From contig NZ_FWXV01000002.1 of NCBI RefSeq assembly GCF_900176515.1, positions 1,054,001 through 1,118,000 of the forward strand: a DNA stretch of 64,000 bases. The letters run 5' to 3'. The notes beneath the pieces are model-generated. The model was given only the letters and a program-made list of their open reading frames with translations, was not told the DNA's origin and did no database searches. The DNA comes from Kibdelosporangium aridum (GTDB lineage: Bacteria; Actinomycetota; Actinomycetes; Mycobacteriales; Pseudonocardiaceae). Position numbers and translations under genes: made by a program. Positions 7,929-16,787 of the stretch are shown here, one piece after another. Positions within the stretch are counted from its first letter, which is position 1; every line of letters starts with the position of its first letter.

Positions 7929-8815
7929 GACTGGACCCTCCCTTCGGCCGAGGTCACCGGGCAGCGCGGGTCGTCGACCTGCTTCTCCCAGGACTGCCGC
8001 ACCCACGTATGGGCGGGGTCGTCACAGAAGGCCATCGACCTGTCGTCCGCAGGCCCGGCGAGGACGTTGAGGTAGTACATCGGGTAACCCGGCGCGGCCA
8101 CGCATGGACCGTGATATCCGCGCGGGATAAGGAAAACATCACCGTCGCGGACGGTCACATCCTCGTCGATCTCACCGTCGGCGGTGTAGGTCTTGTGGAA
8201 GCCGAACCCTTCGCGGGACGGCGTGATCCCGTCCTTGTCGGCGATCCGGAAGTAGTAGATCTCCTCGTTGACCACTTCGCACTCGCTGGCTTCGTCGTGC
8301 TTGTGCGGCGGGTACGAGGACCAGTTGCCGTCCGGGGTGATCAGCTCGCACGCGTTGAGCTTCTCCGCGTGGTCCCAGACTCCCGGCACCCCGAAGTTCG
8401 TGACCTGCCTGGTCGCATTGCCCGAGCCACGGACTTCGACCGGGACGTCCTCGGCCGGGCCGTACTTGGGCGCGAGCCGTTTCGTGCAGCGCGCCATGGG
8501 CAACGCGACCTCAGCACCGTCCTTTGTCGACAAAGTGACATAGGCATCTCGTGGTACGTAAGCGAAGTCGGTGACTCGGGTGAAGACCGATTCCCGGCCT
8601 CGCAGCTCGAACTTCACATCGTCCACTTCGACCGTGAGGCCGCCTGCCAGCGGCAGGATGAAGGCCTCGAACTCGCCAGTGGACACGGTTCTCGTGGCAC
8701 CACGCGGAATCCTGATCACGCGCAGCCCGGTGTACGTCCAGCCCGCGGCCTCCGGGGTCAGCCGGATCGGATCGCGATCGTCGGACAGAGTCCCCTGTGG
8801 ACGGTGCAGACTCAT
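7925..8815 (-). CDS. iolB: 5-deoxy-glucuronate isomerase
   Basis: The product is 296 residues from ATG 8815 and forms a bicupin. IolB converts 5-deoxy-glucuronate to 2-deoxy-5-keto-gluconate. The C-terminal cupin contains the metal-binding cluster PPHKHDE near residue 172, followed by EVVNEEIYYF and the distal His in IPRGYHGPCVAAPGY. All are hallmarks of IolB. The length is normal. It overlaps both neighbours by 4 nt, so it is translationally coupled to the aldolase candidate upstream and iolD downstream. Confidence 0.95.
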   Translation of the reverse strand: MSLHRPQGTLSDDRDPIRLTPEAAGWTYTGLRVIRIPRGATRTVSTGEFEAFILPLAGGLTVEVDDVKFELRGRESVFTRVTDFAYVPRDAYVTLSTKDGAEVALPMARCTKRLAPKYGPAEDVPVEVRGSGNATRQVTNFGVPGVWDHAEKLNACELITPDGNWSSYPPHKHDEASECEVVNEEIYYFRIADKDGITPSREGFGFHKTYTADGEIDEDVTVRDGDVFLIPRGYHGPCVAAPGYPMYYLNVLAGPADDRSMAFCDDPAHTWVRQSWEKQVDDPRCPVTSAEGRVQS

Positions 8816-9708
8816 GCCTTCACTCCTTCGCGCAGGACTTTGGCAGCGGCTTCGACAGCACCAGCGACGTCACCATCAGGCGGGTACAGCAGCGCACGGC
8901 CCACAACCAGGCCGCGCACAACCGGATGCCGCAACGACCTTCCCCAGGAAGCGATGTCCTCCTCGACGCTCGGACCAGGAACACCGCCCAGCACGACGGT
9001 CGGGAGAGTCGTGGCATCCAGCACGAAGTCGGGGTCTTCCGGCGCGGGCAGCTTCAGCCAGGTGTACGCCGAGGTCTCACCCAGCGAGGACGCCACGGTC
9101 GTCGCCCTGGCCAGTGATGGGCCGTCCTTGAGCAGCTGGAGCTTGTCGCCGACCCGGCGATACGGCAGCGGCTCGACCATCGCCATCAGGCCTTTCGCCG
9201 CCAGCGCAGTGACCGCGTCGGCACAGGCCTGAAGGGTCGGGACAGTCCCGGCGTCGTTGTCGACGATCCGCAGCAGCATCTTGCCGCCGTCCAGGCCCAG
9301 GTCAGCGATGGCGGACGCGCTGTACGCGGTGAACCGGTCGTCGATCTCCCAGTCAGCCCCGGCCAGGCCGCCCCGATTCATCGAGCCGATGACGATCTTG
9401 TTCTGCAACGCGCCGAGCAGCAGGAGTTCCTCGACGACGTCCGGGGTGCCGAGCACGCCGTCGACCGCGGGGTTCTCCAGTGCGATGAGCAGGCGTTCCA
9501 GCAGCGAGCGGCGGTTGACCATGGCATTCGGGTCACCAGGGATACCCATCGCACCGCGAGCCGTGTGGTCGGCCGCGACGAGGAACATCGTGCCGCTCTC
9601 TGTCAACAAAGATGCACGCCGCGCACGAGTTGTATACAGCTTATGCACAGCCTGTGGATCAGTCGCACGGGTGTGCAGGAGATCTGCCCACTCTCTGTCA
9701 CTGACCAC
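8812..9708 (-). CDS. Cgl0159-family TIM-barrel protein, candidate DKGP aldolase of inositol catabolism
   Basis: The product is 298 residues from GTG 9708, overlapping the end of iolC by 11 nt. It resembles the (beta/alpha)8 proteins called Cgl0159 family, which recur in actinobacterial iol clusters. No iolJ is present here, so this gene is the best candidate to cleave 2-deoxy-5-keto-gluconate 6-phosphate into malonate semialdehyde and DHAP. LVAADHTARG near residue 45 and YTWLKLPAPED near residue 218 (a possible Schiff-base Lys) fit a class I aldolase. The function is inferred from context and should be treated as a hypothesis. Confidence 0.78.
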   Translation of the reverse strand: MVSDREWADLLHTRATDPQAVHKLYTTRARRASLLTESGTMFLVAADHTARGAMGIPGDPNAMVNRRSLLERLLIALENPAVDGVLGTPDVVEELLLLGALQNKIVIGSMNRGGLAGADWEIDDRFTAYSASAIADLGLDGGKMLLRIVDNDAGTVPTLQACADAVTALAAKGLMAMVEPLPYRRVGDKLQLLKDGPSLARATTVASSLGETSAYTWLKLPAPEDPDFVLDATTLPTVVLGGVPGPSVEEDIASWGRSLRHPVVRGLVVGRALLYPPDGDVAGAVEAAAKVLREGVKA

Positions 9709-10636
9709 TCAGGCGCTCCTCAATCTCGGTCTGGACCGGCATCGCGTCCGCGCAGGCCAGCCGACCTGCGACGATGGCGCCCGCGACGTTGGCGTACTCG
9801 GCGATTCTCACGGGCTCCCAGTCCGAGAGCAGGCCGTGGATCAGGGCGCCGCCGAACGCGTCACCCGCACCGAGCCCGCAGACGACCTGGATCGGATGCG
9901 GCGGCACGGTCCACGACCCGTCCTGGGTCGCCACCAGCACGCCGTCCGCACCCTTCTTGATCATCACCAGCGAGACGCCCCGGTCGAGGATCCGCCGCGC
10001 GGCCTCGTCCGGGTCCGCCGTGCCGACCGCGACCTCGGCCTCGGTCCGGTTGCCGACCGCGACCGTGACGTGGTCGAGCATCCACGAGATCTGCTCCCGT
10101 GCAGCGTCCACATCGGACCAGAACATCGGCCGGTAGTCCATGTCCAGCACGGTGTGCTCCCGGCGGCCCCTCGTCTCCAGGATCTTGCGCTGGGTGCCGC
10201 GGGCCGGTTCGGTGCTCACGCCCGTTCCGGTCACCCACAGCACTGGGACTTCCGGCACGACGTCCCACGGCACGTCCTCGGCCGTGAGGGTGAGGTCGGG
10301 CGCGGTCGGCAAGCGGTAGAACAGCAGCGGTGGGTCCTCGGGCGGGTCCAGCGCACAGAACACCACGGGAGTCAGCAGATCCGGCGATGTACCGACGTAC
10401 GACGGCGAAACTCCGAACTCTGTCAACGCATCGCGGACGTAGTCGCCGAACCCGTCCGGACCCACCTTGGTCAGTACCGCGGTCTTGCGGCCGAGCCGCG
10501 CGGCGGCGACCGCGACGTTGGTCGCGGTGCCGCCGAGCGACTTGGCGAAGGTCTGCACCTTGGCCAGCGGAACCCCGCTCTGCTCGGGGTAGAGGTCCAC
10601 CCCGACCCGGCCAATCGTCAGAGCCTCCAGTGTCAT
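9698..10636 (-). CDS. iolC: 5-dehydro-2-deoxygluconokinase
   Basis: The product is 312 residues from ATG 10636, a PfkB-family sugar kinase. The N-terminal sugar-binding loop has [17 protein letters not shown], and the C-terminal anion hole/catalytic motif is [15 protein letters not shown] near residue 257, with the catalytic Asp in GAGD. In the pathway it phosphorylates 2-deoxy-5-keto-gluconate. The start overlaps the stop of the ABC ATPase gene by 4 nt. The assignment to IolC rather than another PfkB kinase rests on the flanking iolB/iolD/iolE genes. Confidence 0.92.
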   Translation of the reverse strand: MTLEALTIGRVGVDLYPEQSGVPLAKVQTFAKSLGGTATNVAVAAARLGRKTAVLTKVGPDGFGDYVRDALTEFGVSPSYVGTSPDLLTPVVFCALDPPEDPPLLFYRLPTAPDLTLTAEDVPWDVVPEVPVLWVTGTGVSTEPARGTQRKILETRGRREHTVLDMDYRPMFWSDVDAAREQISWMLDHVTVAVGNRTEAEVAVGTADPDEAARRILDRGVSLVMIKKGADGVLVATQDGSWTVPPHPIQVVCGLGAGDAFGGALIHGLLSDWEPVRIAEYANVAGAIVAGRLACADAMPVQTEIEERLSGQ

Positions 10637-11412
10637 TTCTGTACCGCCCTGAGTTCGTGCTCAAGGGCCTCGATTTCGGCCCCGCCGGCCATCTGCCGGG
10701 TGAGCTCGGAAATGGTGATGTCGCCCTTGTCGAACGACCCGAGGCTCCGGCCGCGCTTGAGCAGCAGGAACCGGTCGCCGACCGGATAGGCGTGGTGCGG
10801 GTTGTGCGTGATCAGCACTACCCCGAGCCCGCGGTCACGGGCTTGAGCGACGTACCTGAGCACGACCCCGGCCTGCTTGACGCCCAGCGCGGCCGTCGGC
10901 TCGTCAAGGATGAGCACCTTTGCTCCAAAGTGGACGGCGCGCGCGATCGCCACGCATTGCCGTTCACCACCGGACAACGTGCCCACAGGCTGCTCGACGT
11001 CACGCAGGTCGATGCCCATCTCGGCCAATGCGGTCTTGGTGGTGTCGCGGCCTTTCTTACGGTCGAGCCGCCGGAACGGACCCCAGCCCACCGTCGGCTC
11101 GGAACCGAGGTAGAAGTTCCGCCACACGCTCATCAACGGAACCACGGCCAAGTCCTGGTACACGGTCGCGATGCCGCGGTCCAACGATTCCCTCGGCGAG
11201 GAGAACCGGACTTCCTCGCCCTCGACCAGGAACTGGCCTTTGTCGTGCTGGTGCACCCCGGCCAGGATCTTGATCAGCGTGGACTTGCCGGCACCGTTGT
11301 CGCCGAGGACACACGTGACCTCACCAGCATTGACCACAGTGGACACATCGGCCAACGCGATGACACTGCCGTAGGTCTTGCCGACGTCCCGGACTTCAAT
11401 GAGTGGACTCAT
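10633..11412 (-). CDS. Sugar (inositol) ABC importer, ATP-binding protein
   Basis: The product is 259 residues from ATG 11412, a single nucleotide-binding domain. Walker A is GDNGAGKST (about 37-45), the Q-loop is VYQDL (about 84), the signature is LSGGE (146-150), Walker B is VLILDEPT (about 166-173), and the H-loop is LITHNP near 200. Unlike RbsA/AraG-type proteins it carries only one ABC cassette and resembles FrcA-like ATPases. It is coupled by 4-nt overlaps to the permease upstream and iolC downstream. The substrate is inferred as inositol or a related polyol from the operon. Confidence 0.93.
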   Translation of the reverse strand: MSPLIEVRDVGKTYGSVIALADVSTVVNAGEVTCVLGDNGAGKSTLIKILAGVHQHDKGQFLVEGEEVRFSSPRESLDRGIATVYQDLAVVPLMSVWRNFYLGSEPTVGWGPFRRLDRKKGRDTTKTALAEMGIDLRDVEQPVGTLSGGERQCVAIARAVHFGAKVLILDEPTAALGVKQAGVVLRYVAQARDRGLGVVLITHNPHHAYPVGDRFLLLKRGRSLGSFDKGDITISELTRQMAGGAEIEALEHELRAVQK

Positions 11413-12452
11413 CGACGCACCCTCTCCGCCCTGCGCCGGAAGGTGTTGTTCACCAACACGGCGGCCAGCAGCATGATGCCGAGGAACAGCATGAACCAGT
11501 CGCTGTTCCACTGCGCGTAGACGATTCCCTGCCGTGCCATGCCGAAAATGAGCGCACCGATCGCCGCACCGACCGCGGAGCCGAAGCCGCCGGTCAGCAG
11601 GCAGCCACCGATCACCGCGGCGATGATGTACTGGAACTCCAGGCCGATACCCTGGTTGGCCTGCACGCTGGCGTTGCGCAGGATGTTGATCGACCCGACG
11701 ATCCACGCGGCGAACGCGGTCGTCATGAACAGCATGATCTTCGTACGGACGACCGGGACACCGACAGCGCGGGAGCTGAGGGATGAGCCGCCGACCGCGA
11801 ACGTCCAGTTGCCGAACCTCGTGCGAACCAGGACCCACGCGGCGACCCCCGCGAACACCACCCACCAGAGGATGGAGACCTGGAAGTCCGTGCCACCGAT
11901 GTTGATGGTGGACGCGAACAGCATTCCGGCGGTCTCGTAGCCGTCGGTGGACCGCATTCCGGAAACCTGAACGGTTCCGGTGATCAGGCGCGTGACACCG
12001 AGGTTCAACCCTTGCAGGGCAAGGAAAGTACCGAGGGTCACGATGAAGCTCGGCAACCCGGTCCGCATCACCAGCCAGCCGTTGATCGCCCCGACAGCGA
12101 GCGCGAAGATCAACGACAGGATGAGCGCGAACCACACGTTCAACCCGACCTGGGTCGCGAAGATCGCGGTGACCAACGCGGTCGACGCGGTCATCACACC
12201 GGCGGAGAGGTCGAACTCCCCGCCGATCATCAGCATCGCGACCGCGACCGCCATGATGCCCAACGTCGAGGCGTCATCCAGCCAGTTCGCGACGCCGAGC
12301 GGGCTGAGGAACTGGCCGGTGACCACCGAGAAGAAGACGAAGACGAGCAGAGCCCCGAGCAGAGCCCCGATCTCCGGCCGGACCACGAGCCGGTCCCAAA
12401 GCCGGGGCTTGACCAGGCGCTCATCGGGCTGCGCTTGCACCGCGACACTCAT
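11409..12452 (-). CDS. Sugar (inositol) ABC importer, permease
   Basis: The product is 347 residues from ATG 12452, a polytopic inner-membrane protein of the branched-chain/ribose permease type (BPD_transp_2). About nine or ten hydrophobic segments are visible from residue 30 to 335. The family motif region [13 protein letters not shown] occurs near residue 78, and the ATPase-coupling loop ([21 protein letters not shown]) lies near 215-235. Its start overlaps the stop of an unusual 110-codon reading frame that separates it from the substrate-binding protein gene. Confidence 0.94.
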   Translation of the reverse strand: MSVAVQAQPDERLVKPRLWDRLVVRPEIGALLGALLVFVFFSVVTGQFLSPLGVANWLDDASTLGIMAVAVAMLMIGGEFDLSAGVMTASTALVTAIFATQVGLNVWFALILSLIFALAVGAINGWLVMRTGLPSFIVTLGTFLALQGLNLGVTRLITGTVQVSGMRSTDGYETAGMLFASTINIGGTDFQVSILWWVVFAGVAAWVLVRTRFGNWTFAVGGSSLSSRAVGVPVVRTKIMLFMTTAFAAWIVGSINILRNASVQANQGIGLEFQYIIAAVIGGCLLTGGFGSAVGAAIGALIFGMARQGIVYAQWNSDWFMLFLGIMLLAAVLVNNTFRRRAERVRR

Positions 12453-12781
12453 CGGTCACCGACCCCTTTCCCAGTGACCGTCCCACACCGCCACCGAGCC
12501 AACGGTCCGTTCACAAATCCAGTTGTCCACAACCCGTGAGTAACCCCCTTGACCAGCCCAAATGCCCGATAGACTGGCGCAGGGCAGTCCCCCCGGGAGT
12601 GGTGGGGGATGCCTTGGTGGGGGATGTTGTGGTGGGGGATGTTGTGGTGAGGGACGCCTTGGCGGCGGATACTTTGGCGCGGGACTGACTGCGTGGCAGT
12701 GCTGGCACCTTGATCGCGCCGTGCCCGGCGAGCGGCCTCTGCCACCCGCCGGTCTGGTCGTGTCCGCATCGCGACCGTCAC
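12449..12781 (-). CDS. Putative 110-aa His/Pro-rich repeat protein of unknown function (uncertain)
   Basis: A GTG start (12779-12781) overlaps the substrate-binding protein's TGA by 4 nt, and its TGA (12449-12451) overlaps the permease ATG by 4 nt. Every other ABC/catabolic junction in this operon shows a similar short overlap, so the frame looks like a genuine gene slot. The centre contains degenerate pentapeptide repeats of the type PHHNI/PHQGI encoded by a 15-bp tandem repeat. The N-terminus is Arg-rich and there is no membrane segment. Against coding: third-position GC is only roughly 70%, below its neighbours, and I know no homologue. It may instead be a decayed spacer. Confidence 0.4.
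   Translation of the reverse strand: MTVAMRTRPDRRVAEAARRARRDQGASTATQSVPRQSIRRQGVPHHNIPHHNIPHQGIPHHSRGDCPAPVYRAFGLVKGVTHGLWTTGFVNGPLARWRCGTVTGKGVGDR
12601..12690. repeat. 15-bp tandem repeat, six units
   Basis: Six consecutive 15-bp units start at 12601. Units 2 and 3 (12616-12645) are identical (GGTGGGGGATGTTGT). Unit 1 differs at two positions, and units 4 to 6 diverge progressively. The period is a multiple of three, so the repeat keeps reading frames open on both strands and becomes a five-residue repeat in the minus-strand frame. It lies between the genes for the importer's binding protein and permease. Confidence 0.9.
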
Positions 12782-13788
12782 CGCGTTCCCTTCTCGGTGA
12801 ACGGCGCGATCGTGTCCACGTTGGACTTGTCAACGAAGCCGGGGCCGGTCAGCACGGGACGGCCGCCGCCGACGGTGTTGGCGTTCTCCTTGTATAGCTT
12901 GAGGAACACGATTGGCAGGTAGCCCTGCTCGTACTGCTGCTGGTCGACCGCGAAGAGGATGTCGCCGGATTTGATCGCGTTGACCACGTCGGTGTTCAGG
13001 TCGAACGTGGCCACCTGTGCCTTGGAGCTCGCGCCCTTGATCGCCGTCACGGCACCGGCCGCGACCTGCGAGTTCAGTGCGAGCACCGCGTCGACCGACG
13101 GGTCGGCTTGCACCGCGCCCTTGATCCGGGACTGCGCGTCGGTCGGGTTGTTGATGTCCACCTGCAGCGTGGTGACGTTGCCGAACGTGCTCTTGGCGCC
13201 GTCACACCGCTGGTTCTGGCCGATGTTGCCTGCCTCGTGGATGACGCACAGCATCTTGGTCTTGCCCGCGTCCTTCAGGCGCTTGCCCGCGCCCTCACCC
13301 GCGATCGTCTCGCTCTGACCGACGTGCGTGATCGCACCGAACTCGGTGCTCTTCGACTCGCCGGAGTTGATCGTGACCACTGGGATCCCGGCTTTCACCG
13401 CGTTCTCGATCGACGTGCGCAACGCATCCGGGTTGGCCATCGACACCACCAGGCCGTCGACCTTCTGCGCGACCGCGTTGTCGATCAGCTTGGCCTGCGC
13501 GCCTGGGTCACCGTCGGACTTGTAGTCCACCTGCGCGCCGAGTTGCCTGCCTGCGGCCTCGGCACCGTTCTTCACCACGTTCCAGAAGGCGTCACCCGCG
13601 CTGCCGTGCGTGACGACGGCGACCCGCAGGCTTCCGCTGCCGCCACCTGGAGTCGGCGCGGTGCCACCACCGGCGTTGCTGGGCTGGTCACCTTGCGGAC
13701 CGCTGCACGCGGCCAATACCAACGCTCCGGCGGCCACACTAGCGATCTTGGCCGCGAACTTGAACTTCACGAAGCGATCGGACGTCAT
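12778..13788 (-). CDS. Sugar (inositol) ABC importer, substrate-binding lipoprotein
   Basis: The product is 336 residues from ATG 13788, with GGAGAG upstream. The signal sequence ends in a lipobox LAAC with Cys28, then a Gly/Pro-rich linker. The remainder is a periplasmic-binding-protein type 1 fold (Peripla_BP_4), with segments such as VVTHGSAGDAFWNVVKNGAE, VDGLVVSMANPDAL and VDAVLALNSQVAAGAV that place it with ribose/inositol-type binding proteins. It is the first transporter gene after iolE, consistent with an inositol import role. Confidence 0.94.
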   Translation of the reverse strand: MTSDRFVKFKFAAKIASVAAGALVLAACSGPQGDQPSNAGGGTAPTPGGGSGSLRVAVVTHGSAGDAFWNVVKNGAEAAGRQLGAQVDYKSDGDPGAQAKLIDNAVAQKVDGLVVSMANPDALRTSIENAVKAGIPVVTINSGESKSTEFGAITHVGQSETIAGEGAGKRLKDAGKTKMLCVIHEAGNIGQNQRCDGAKSTFGNVTTLQVDINNPTDAQSRIKGAVQADPSVDAVLALNSQVAAGAVTAIKGASSKAQVATFDLNTDVVNAIKSGDILFAVDQQQYEQGYLPIVFLKLYKENANTVGGGRPVLTGPGFVDKSNVDTIAPFTEKGTR

Positions 13789-13816
13789 CGTCTCTCCTCG
13801 CTGGGCGGGACTTTCT

Positions 13817-14677
13817 CTAAAGGCCGCCGATTATCTGGTTGAGGTACCGCAGGCTGCCAGCGGTGTCCAGTTTGGGTGTGTCGACAGGACTCTGCTCGCT
13901 GAGGGCGGTGTCCTGTTCCAGGACGTACCAGCCGTCGTAACCCGCCTGGTGGACAAAGCGAACGACCGCTTCGATGTCCACATCCCCCTGCCCGAGCGGC
14001 ACGTACATGCCCTGCCCGACCGCTTCGGTGTAGCCGAGCTCGCCCGCGCGGACCTTGTCCGCCAGGTCGGCCCGGACGTCTTTGAGATGCAGGTGCCCGA
14101 TCCGCTGCGGGTAACGCTCCGCGAGCGCGACCGGGTCGGTACCGCCGATCATCAGGTGCCCGGTGTCGAGGCACAGCGGCAGATCTGAGTCCCGGATGAA
14201 CCTCTCGACCTCGGCCTCGGTCTCGACATGCGTGCCCACATGCGGATGCAGCACGGTCTGCAGGTCTTGTTCGGCCGCGATGTCCCGGATCTTCGCCGCT
14301 GTGCTGATCAGCGTGTTCCACTGCTCGTCGGTGAGCGGGGGCCGGTCGTCGTAGCCGTCGAGACCTGTCGCCGCGGCCAGGACCAGAACCTCAGCACCGC
14401 ACGCTGCCAGGAGTTTCGCGGTGCGCTCGGCCTCGGCGACGCTCGATTCGTCGTGCAGCGGGACCGCCAGAAAACCGCCGACCAAAGTCAGGTTGTACGT
14501 GCTCAGCAGCGCGCGGAGCTTTGTCGGGTCCGTCGGCAGGTACTCCGGCGGGCCGAGTTCGGTCGCGGTCAGGCCGAGGTCGGCCATCTCGCTCAGCACC
14601 GTGTCGCGGTCGAGCATCATGCCCCAGCCGGGGACTTCGCAGACGCCCCAAGAGATCGGCGCTCCAGCGAGCTTCAC
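13817..14677 (-). CDS. iolE: Myo-inosose-2 dehydratase (sugar isomerase/epimerase TIM barrel)
   Basis: The product is 286 residues from ATG 14677, overlapping the iolG stop by 4 nt. The N-terminus APISWGVCEVPGWG is the IolE-type start of the AP-endonuclease-2/xylose-isomerase-like barrel. Metal ligands are expected at Glu in ATELGP, Asp and His in LCLDTGHL (about 170-175), His in GHLHLKD, and Glu in YVLEQD near the C-terminus. IolE dehydrates scyllo-inosose to the diketone used by IolD. The downstream gap to the binding-protein gene is only 28 nt, so it is part of the same operon. Confidence 0.9.
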   Translation of the reverse strand: MKLAGAPISWGVCEVPGWGMMLDRDTVLSEMADLGLTATELGPPEYLPTDPTKLRALLSTYNLTLVGGFLAVPLHDESSVAEAERTAKLLAACGAEVLVLAAATGLDGYDDRPPLTDEQWNTLISTAAKIRDIAAEQDLQTVLHPHVGTHVETEAEVERFIRDSDLPLCLDTGHLMIGGTDPVALAERYPQRIGHLHLKDVRADLADKVRAGELGYTEAVGQGMYVPLGQGDVDIEAVVRFVHQAGYDGWYVLEQDTALSEQSPVDTPKLDTAGSLRYLNQIIGGL

Positions 14678-15660
14678 GCGACCACCTCCACAGTTCCGGA
14701 CCGACGCGACTTGTCACAGGCCAACGCGAGACGCAGACTGGTCAGGCTGTCCCTCGCAGGCGACGGGTTCTGCGCCTTGCCCGCGACAACGTCCACGAAT
14801 ACGGCCATCTCGTTGAGGTACGCGCGGTGGAACCGTTCCGCGAAGCCGGGATACGCGTCCGGGCCCACCTTCGAGCCGTCTGGTTCAAGCGAGGTCAGCG
14901 GAGTACGCGAGTCCACACCGACTGCCAGAGAGTCCTTGCTGCCCAACACTTCGATGCGGTGGTCGTAGCCCAACGGGTCGTGCCGCCCGCCGACGAGCAC
15001 GGCGTGGGCGCCACCCGCGAACTTGAGCGTGACCACGGCGTTGTCGACGTCGTCAGCGTCCGCGAAAGCCTGGTCGACCAGAACGGACCCGGATGCGTAC
15101 ACCTCCACGACCGGCTCGCCGACCAGCCACGGCACCGCGTCGAGGTCGTGGATCAGCAGGTCACGGAAGATCCCGCCGGATGCGGGCAGGTAGCCGAAGT
15201 CGGGCGGCTCCGCGTCGTTGCCGGTGGCTCGGACCAGGTATAGCTTGCCGACTTCACCTGCGCGGATACGCCGGTAGAGCTCGGCGACGGCCGGGTCGAA
15301 GCGGCGCTGGAACCCGACGAGCACTTCGACGCCCGAGGCCTCGATGTCGTCGACCAGCGCGACCATTTCGTCGTAGTCGCTCGCGATCGGCTTCTCACAC
15401 AGCGCGGGCGTGTTCGCGGCGAGGGCCCGGCGGATGGTCTCCGGGTGGGTCGTGGTCGGAGTCGCGATCAGCACGCCGTCGCTGGCGTCGAGCAGCGCGT
15501 CCAGGTCGTCAACCGCTTTCGCACCGATGCTTTCGGCGACCTGCGCCGCCCGGCCGGGGACCGGGTCGAACAGGACGACCTCGTCGACGGCGTCGAGCGA
15601 GGCCAGGTTGCCGGCGTGCATCGTGCCGATCCGCCCGACACCGGCTACTCCGATACGCAT
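14674..15660 (-). CDS. iolG: Inositol 2-dehydrogenase (Gfo/Idh/MocA family)
   Basis: The product is 328 residues from ATG 15660. The Rossmann motif GVAGVGRIGTMHA opens the protein. The EKP motif with the catalytic Lys is near residue 90, and a catalytic His in LIHDLDAVPWL lies near 170, as in IolG. It oxidises myo-inositol to scyllo-inosose with NAD+, the entry step of the pathway. It is the first gene of the minus-strand iol operon, directly behind the LacI-type operators, and diverges from the regulator gene. Confidence 0.93.
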   Translation of the reverse strand: MRIGVAGVGRIGTMHAGNLASLDAVDEVVLFDPVPGRAAQVAESIGAKAVDDLDALLDASDGVLIATPTTTHPETIRRALAANTPALCEKPIASDYDEMVALVDDIEASGVEVLVGFQRRFDPAVAELYRRIRAGEVGKLYLVRATGNDAEPPDFGYLPASGGIFRDLLIHDLDAVPWLVGEPVVEVYASGSVLVDQAFADADDVDNAVVTLKFAGGAHAVLVGGRHDPLGYDHRIEVLGSKDSLAVGVDSRTPLTSLEPDGSKVGPDAYPGFAERFHRAYLNEMAVFVDVVAGKAQNPSPARDSLTSLRLALACDKSRRSGTVEVVA

Positions 15661-15699
15661 GCTTCTCCAATGGATCCGCAGGTCAAGGCCCGTCTTCGT

Positions 15700-15711
15700 T
15701 AGAGCGCTCTA
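15700..15711. promoter_or_regulatory. Palindromic LacI-type operator 1
   Basis: TAGAGCGCTCTA is a perfect 12-bp palindrome. Its core GAGCGCTC with a central CG is typical of LacI/GalR-family operators. It lies 40 bp upstream of iolG and shares its core with the second site. Confidence 0.85.
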
Positions 15712-15715
15712 TTTG

Positions 15716-15729
15716 TTGGAGCGCTCCAA
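15716..15729. promoter_or_regulatory. Palindromic LacI-type operator 2
   Basis: TTGGAGCGCTCCAA is a perfect 14-bp palindrome with the same GAGCGCTC core as the adjacent site. The two centres are 17 bp apart. The pair lies in the divergent iolG/lacI promoter region, so the encoded LacI protein probably represses both arms. Confidence 0.87.
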
Positions 15730-15793
15730 TGCTGTAACGTGTGCCAGGTCATGTCAAGGGCATGTTGCCCGCTCGTTACCCCCGGAGGGGCCT

Positions 15794-16786
15794 TTGACCC
15801 GGCCGACCATGGAGGACGTGGCCCGTGTGGCCGGCGTGTCCCGCGCGCTGGTCTCGCTGGTGATGAACGGTTCGCCGAAAGTCAGCGAGCAGCGCCGCAA
15901 GGCCGTGCTCGACGCCGCCGAGCAACTCGGTTACTCACCGCACGCGATGGCCCGTTCCCTGGCCAGCCGCACGTCGACAGTGCTCGGCGTGATGGTGTCC
16001 GACCTGCACAACGCGTTCTTCGCCGAGGTCGTCGACGGTATTGACGAGGTGGCACAGGCCGAGGGCTTCGAGCTGATCATCAACACCGGCGGCCGGAGTC
16101 CGGCACGCGAAAAGCGCGCTGTGAACGGCCTGCTGGCGTTCCGTCCCGCCGGGCTTGCCCTGCTCGGCCCGGTCGTGCCACCGAACACTCTGGCCGAGGC
16201 TGCTTCCCAGGCGCCCACTGTGTTGGTGGCGCGGTCGTCTCGTCTGTCGACTTTAGACACGGTGAACGATGACGGTGAAGCCGGTTCTGGCCTGGCGGTT
16301 GACCATTTGGTGTCGTTGGGCCACACCGAGATCGCCCACCTCGACGGCGGTGTCGGTTCGCAGGCGCCACAACGTCGGCGCGGCTACATCACCGCCATGC
16401 AACGCCACGGCCTGACACCACGCGTGATCCCCAGCGAATACACGGACATCGCCGGGGCAAAGGCCGTCCGCCAACTGCTTGAACAAGGCCCGTTGCCGAC
16501 AGCGTTGGTCGCCGCCAACGATTTCAACGCGGTGGGCGCGATCTCCGCATTGGAAGAGGCCGGACTGCGTGTCCCACAGGACATGTCGATCGTCGGTTAC
16601 GACAACACGTCGCTGGCCGGCCTACGGCACGTCTCATTGACCACGATCGACCAACCACGCCACGAGATCGGCCGGCTCGCGGGCGAGGCGCTGGTGCAAC
16701 GGGTCCGCGGCGAGCGGACCGAGCCGGTGAAGAAGCTGTTGCACCCCTCACTCGTCGTCCGCTCGACCACCCAAGCCAGGAGCTGA
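15794..16786 (+). CDS. LacI family regulator of the inositol locus
   Basis: The product is 330 residues from TTG 15794. GGAGGGG ends 3 nt upstream, whereas the internal ATG at 15809 is too far from it. The N-terminal LacI helix-turn-helix is visible (MEDVARVAGVSRALVSLVMNG within residues 6-26), followed by the hinge-helix region around SPHAMARSLAS and a periplasmic-binding-like effector domain. It probably senses inositol or a catabolic intermediate and controls the divergent operon through the two palindromes. iolA starts 1 nt after its stop, so regulator and iolA are co-transcribed. Confidence 0.93.
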   Translation: MTRPTMEDVARVAGVSRALVSLVMNGSPKVSEQRRKAVLDAAEQLGYSPHAMARSLASRTSTVLGVMVSDLHNAFFAEVVDGIDEVAQAEGFELIINTGGRSPAREKRAVNGLLAFRPAGLALLGPVVPPNTLAEAASQAPTVLVARSSRLSTLDTVNDDGEAGSGLAVDHLVSLGHTEIAHLDGGVGSQAPQRRRGYITAMQRHGLTPRVIPSEYTDIAGAKAVRQLLEQGPLPTALVAANDFNAVGAISALEEAGLRVPQDMSIVGYDNTSLAGLRHVSLTTIDQPRHEIGRLAGEALVQRVRGERTEPVKKLLHPSLVVRSTTQARS

Positions 16787-16787
16787 A

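Noticed and set aside
12601..12690. CRISPR array
   Set aside because: Units are contiguous with no unique spacers, and no cas genes are present.
12562..12897. Plus-strand frame with Gly/Cys repeats over the 15-bp repeat
   Set aside because: It runs antisense into the binding-protein gene and has no ribosome binding site; the repeats only reflect the tandem DNA repeat.
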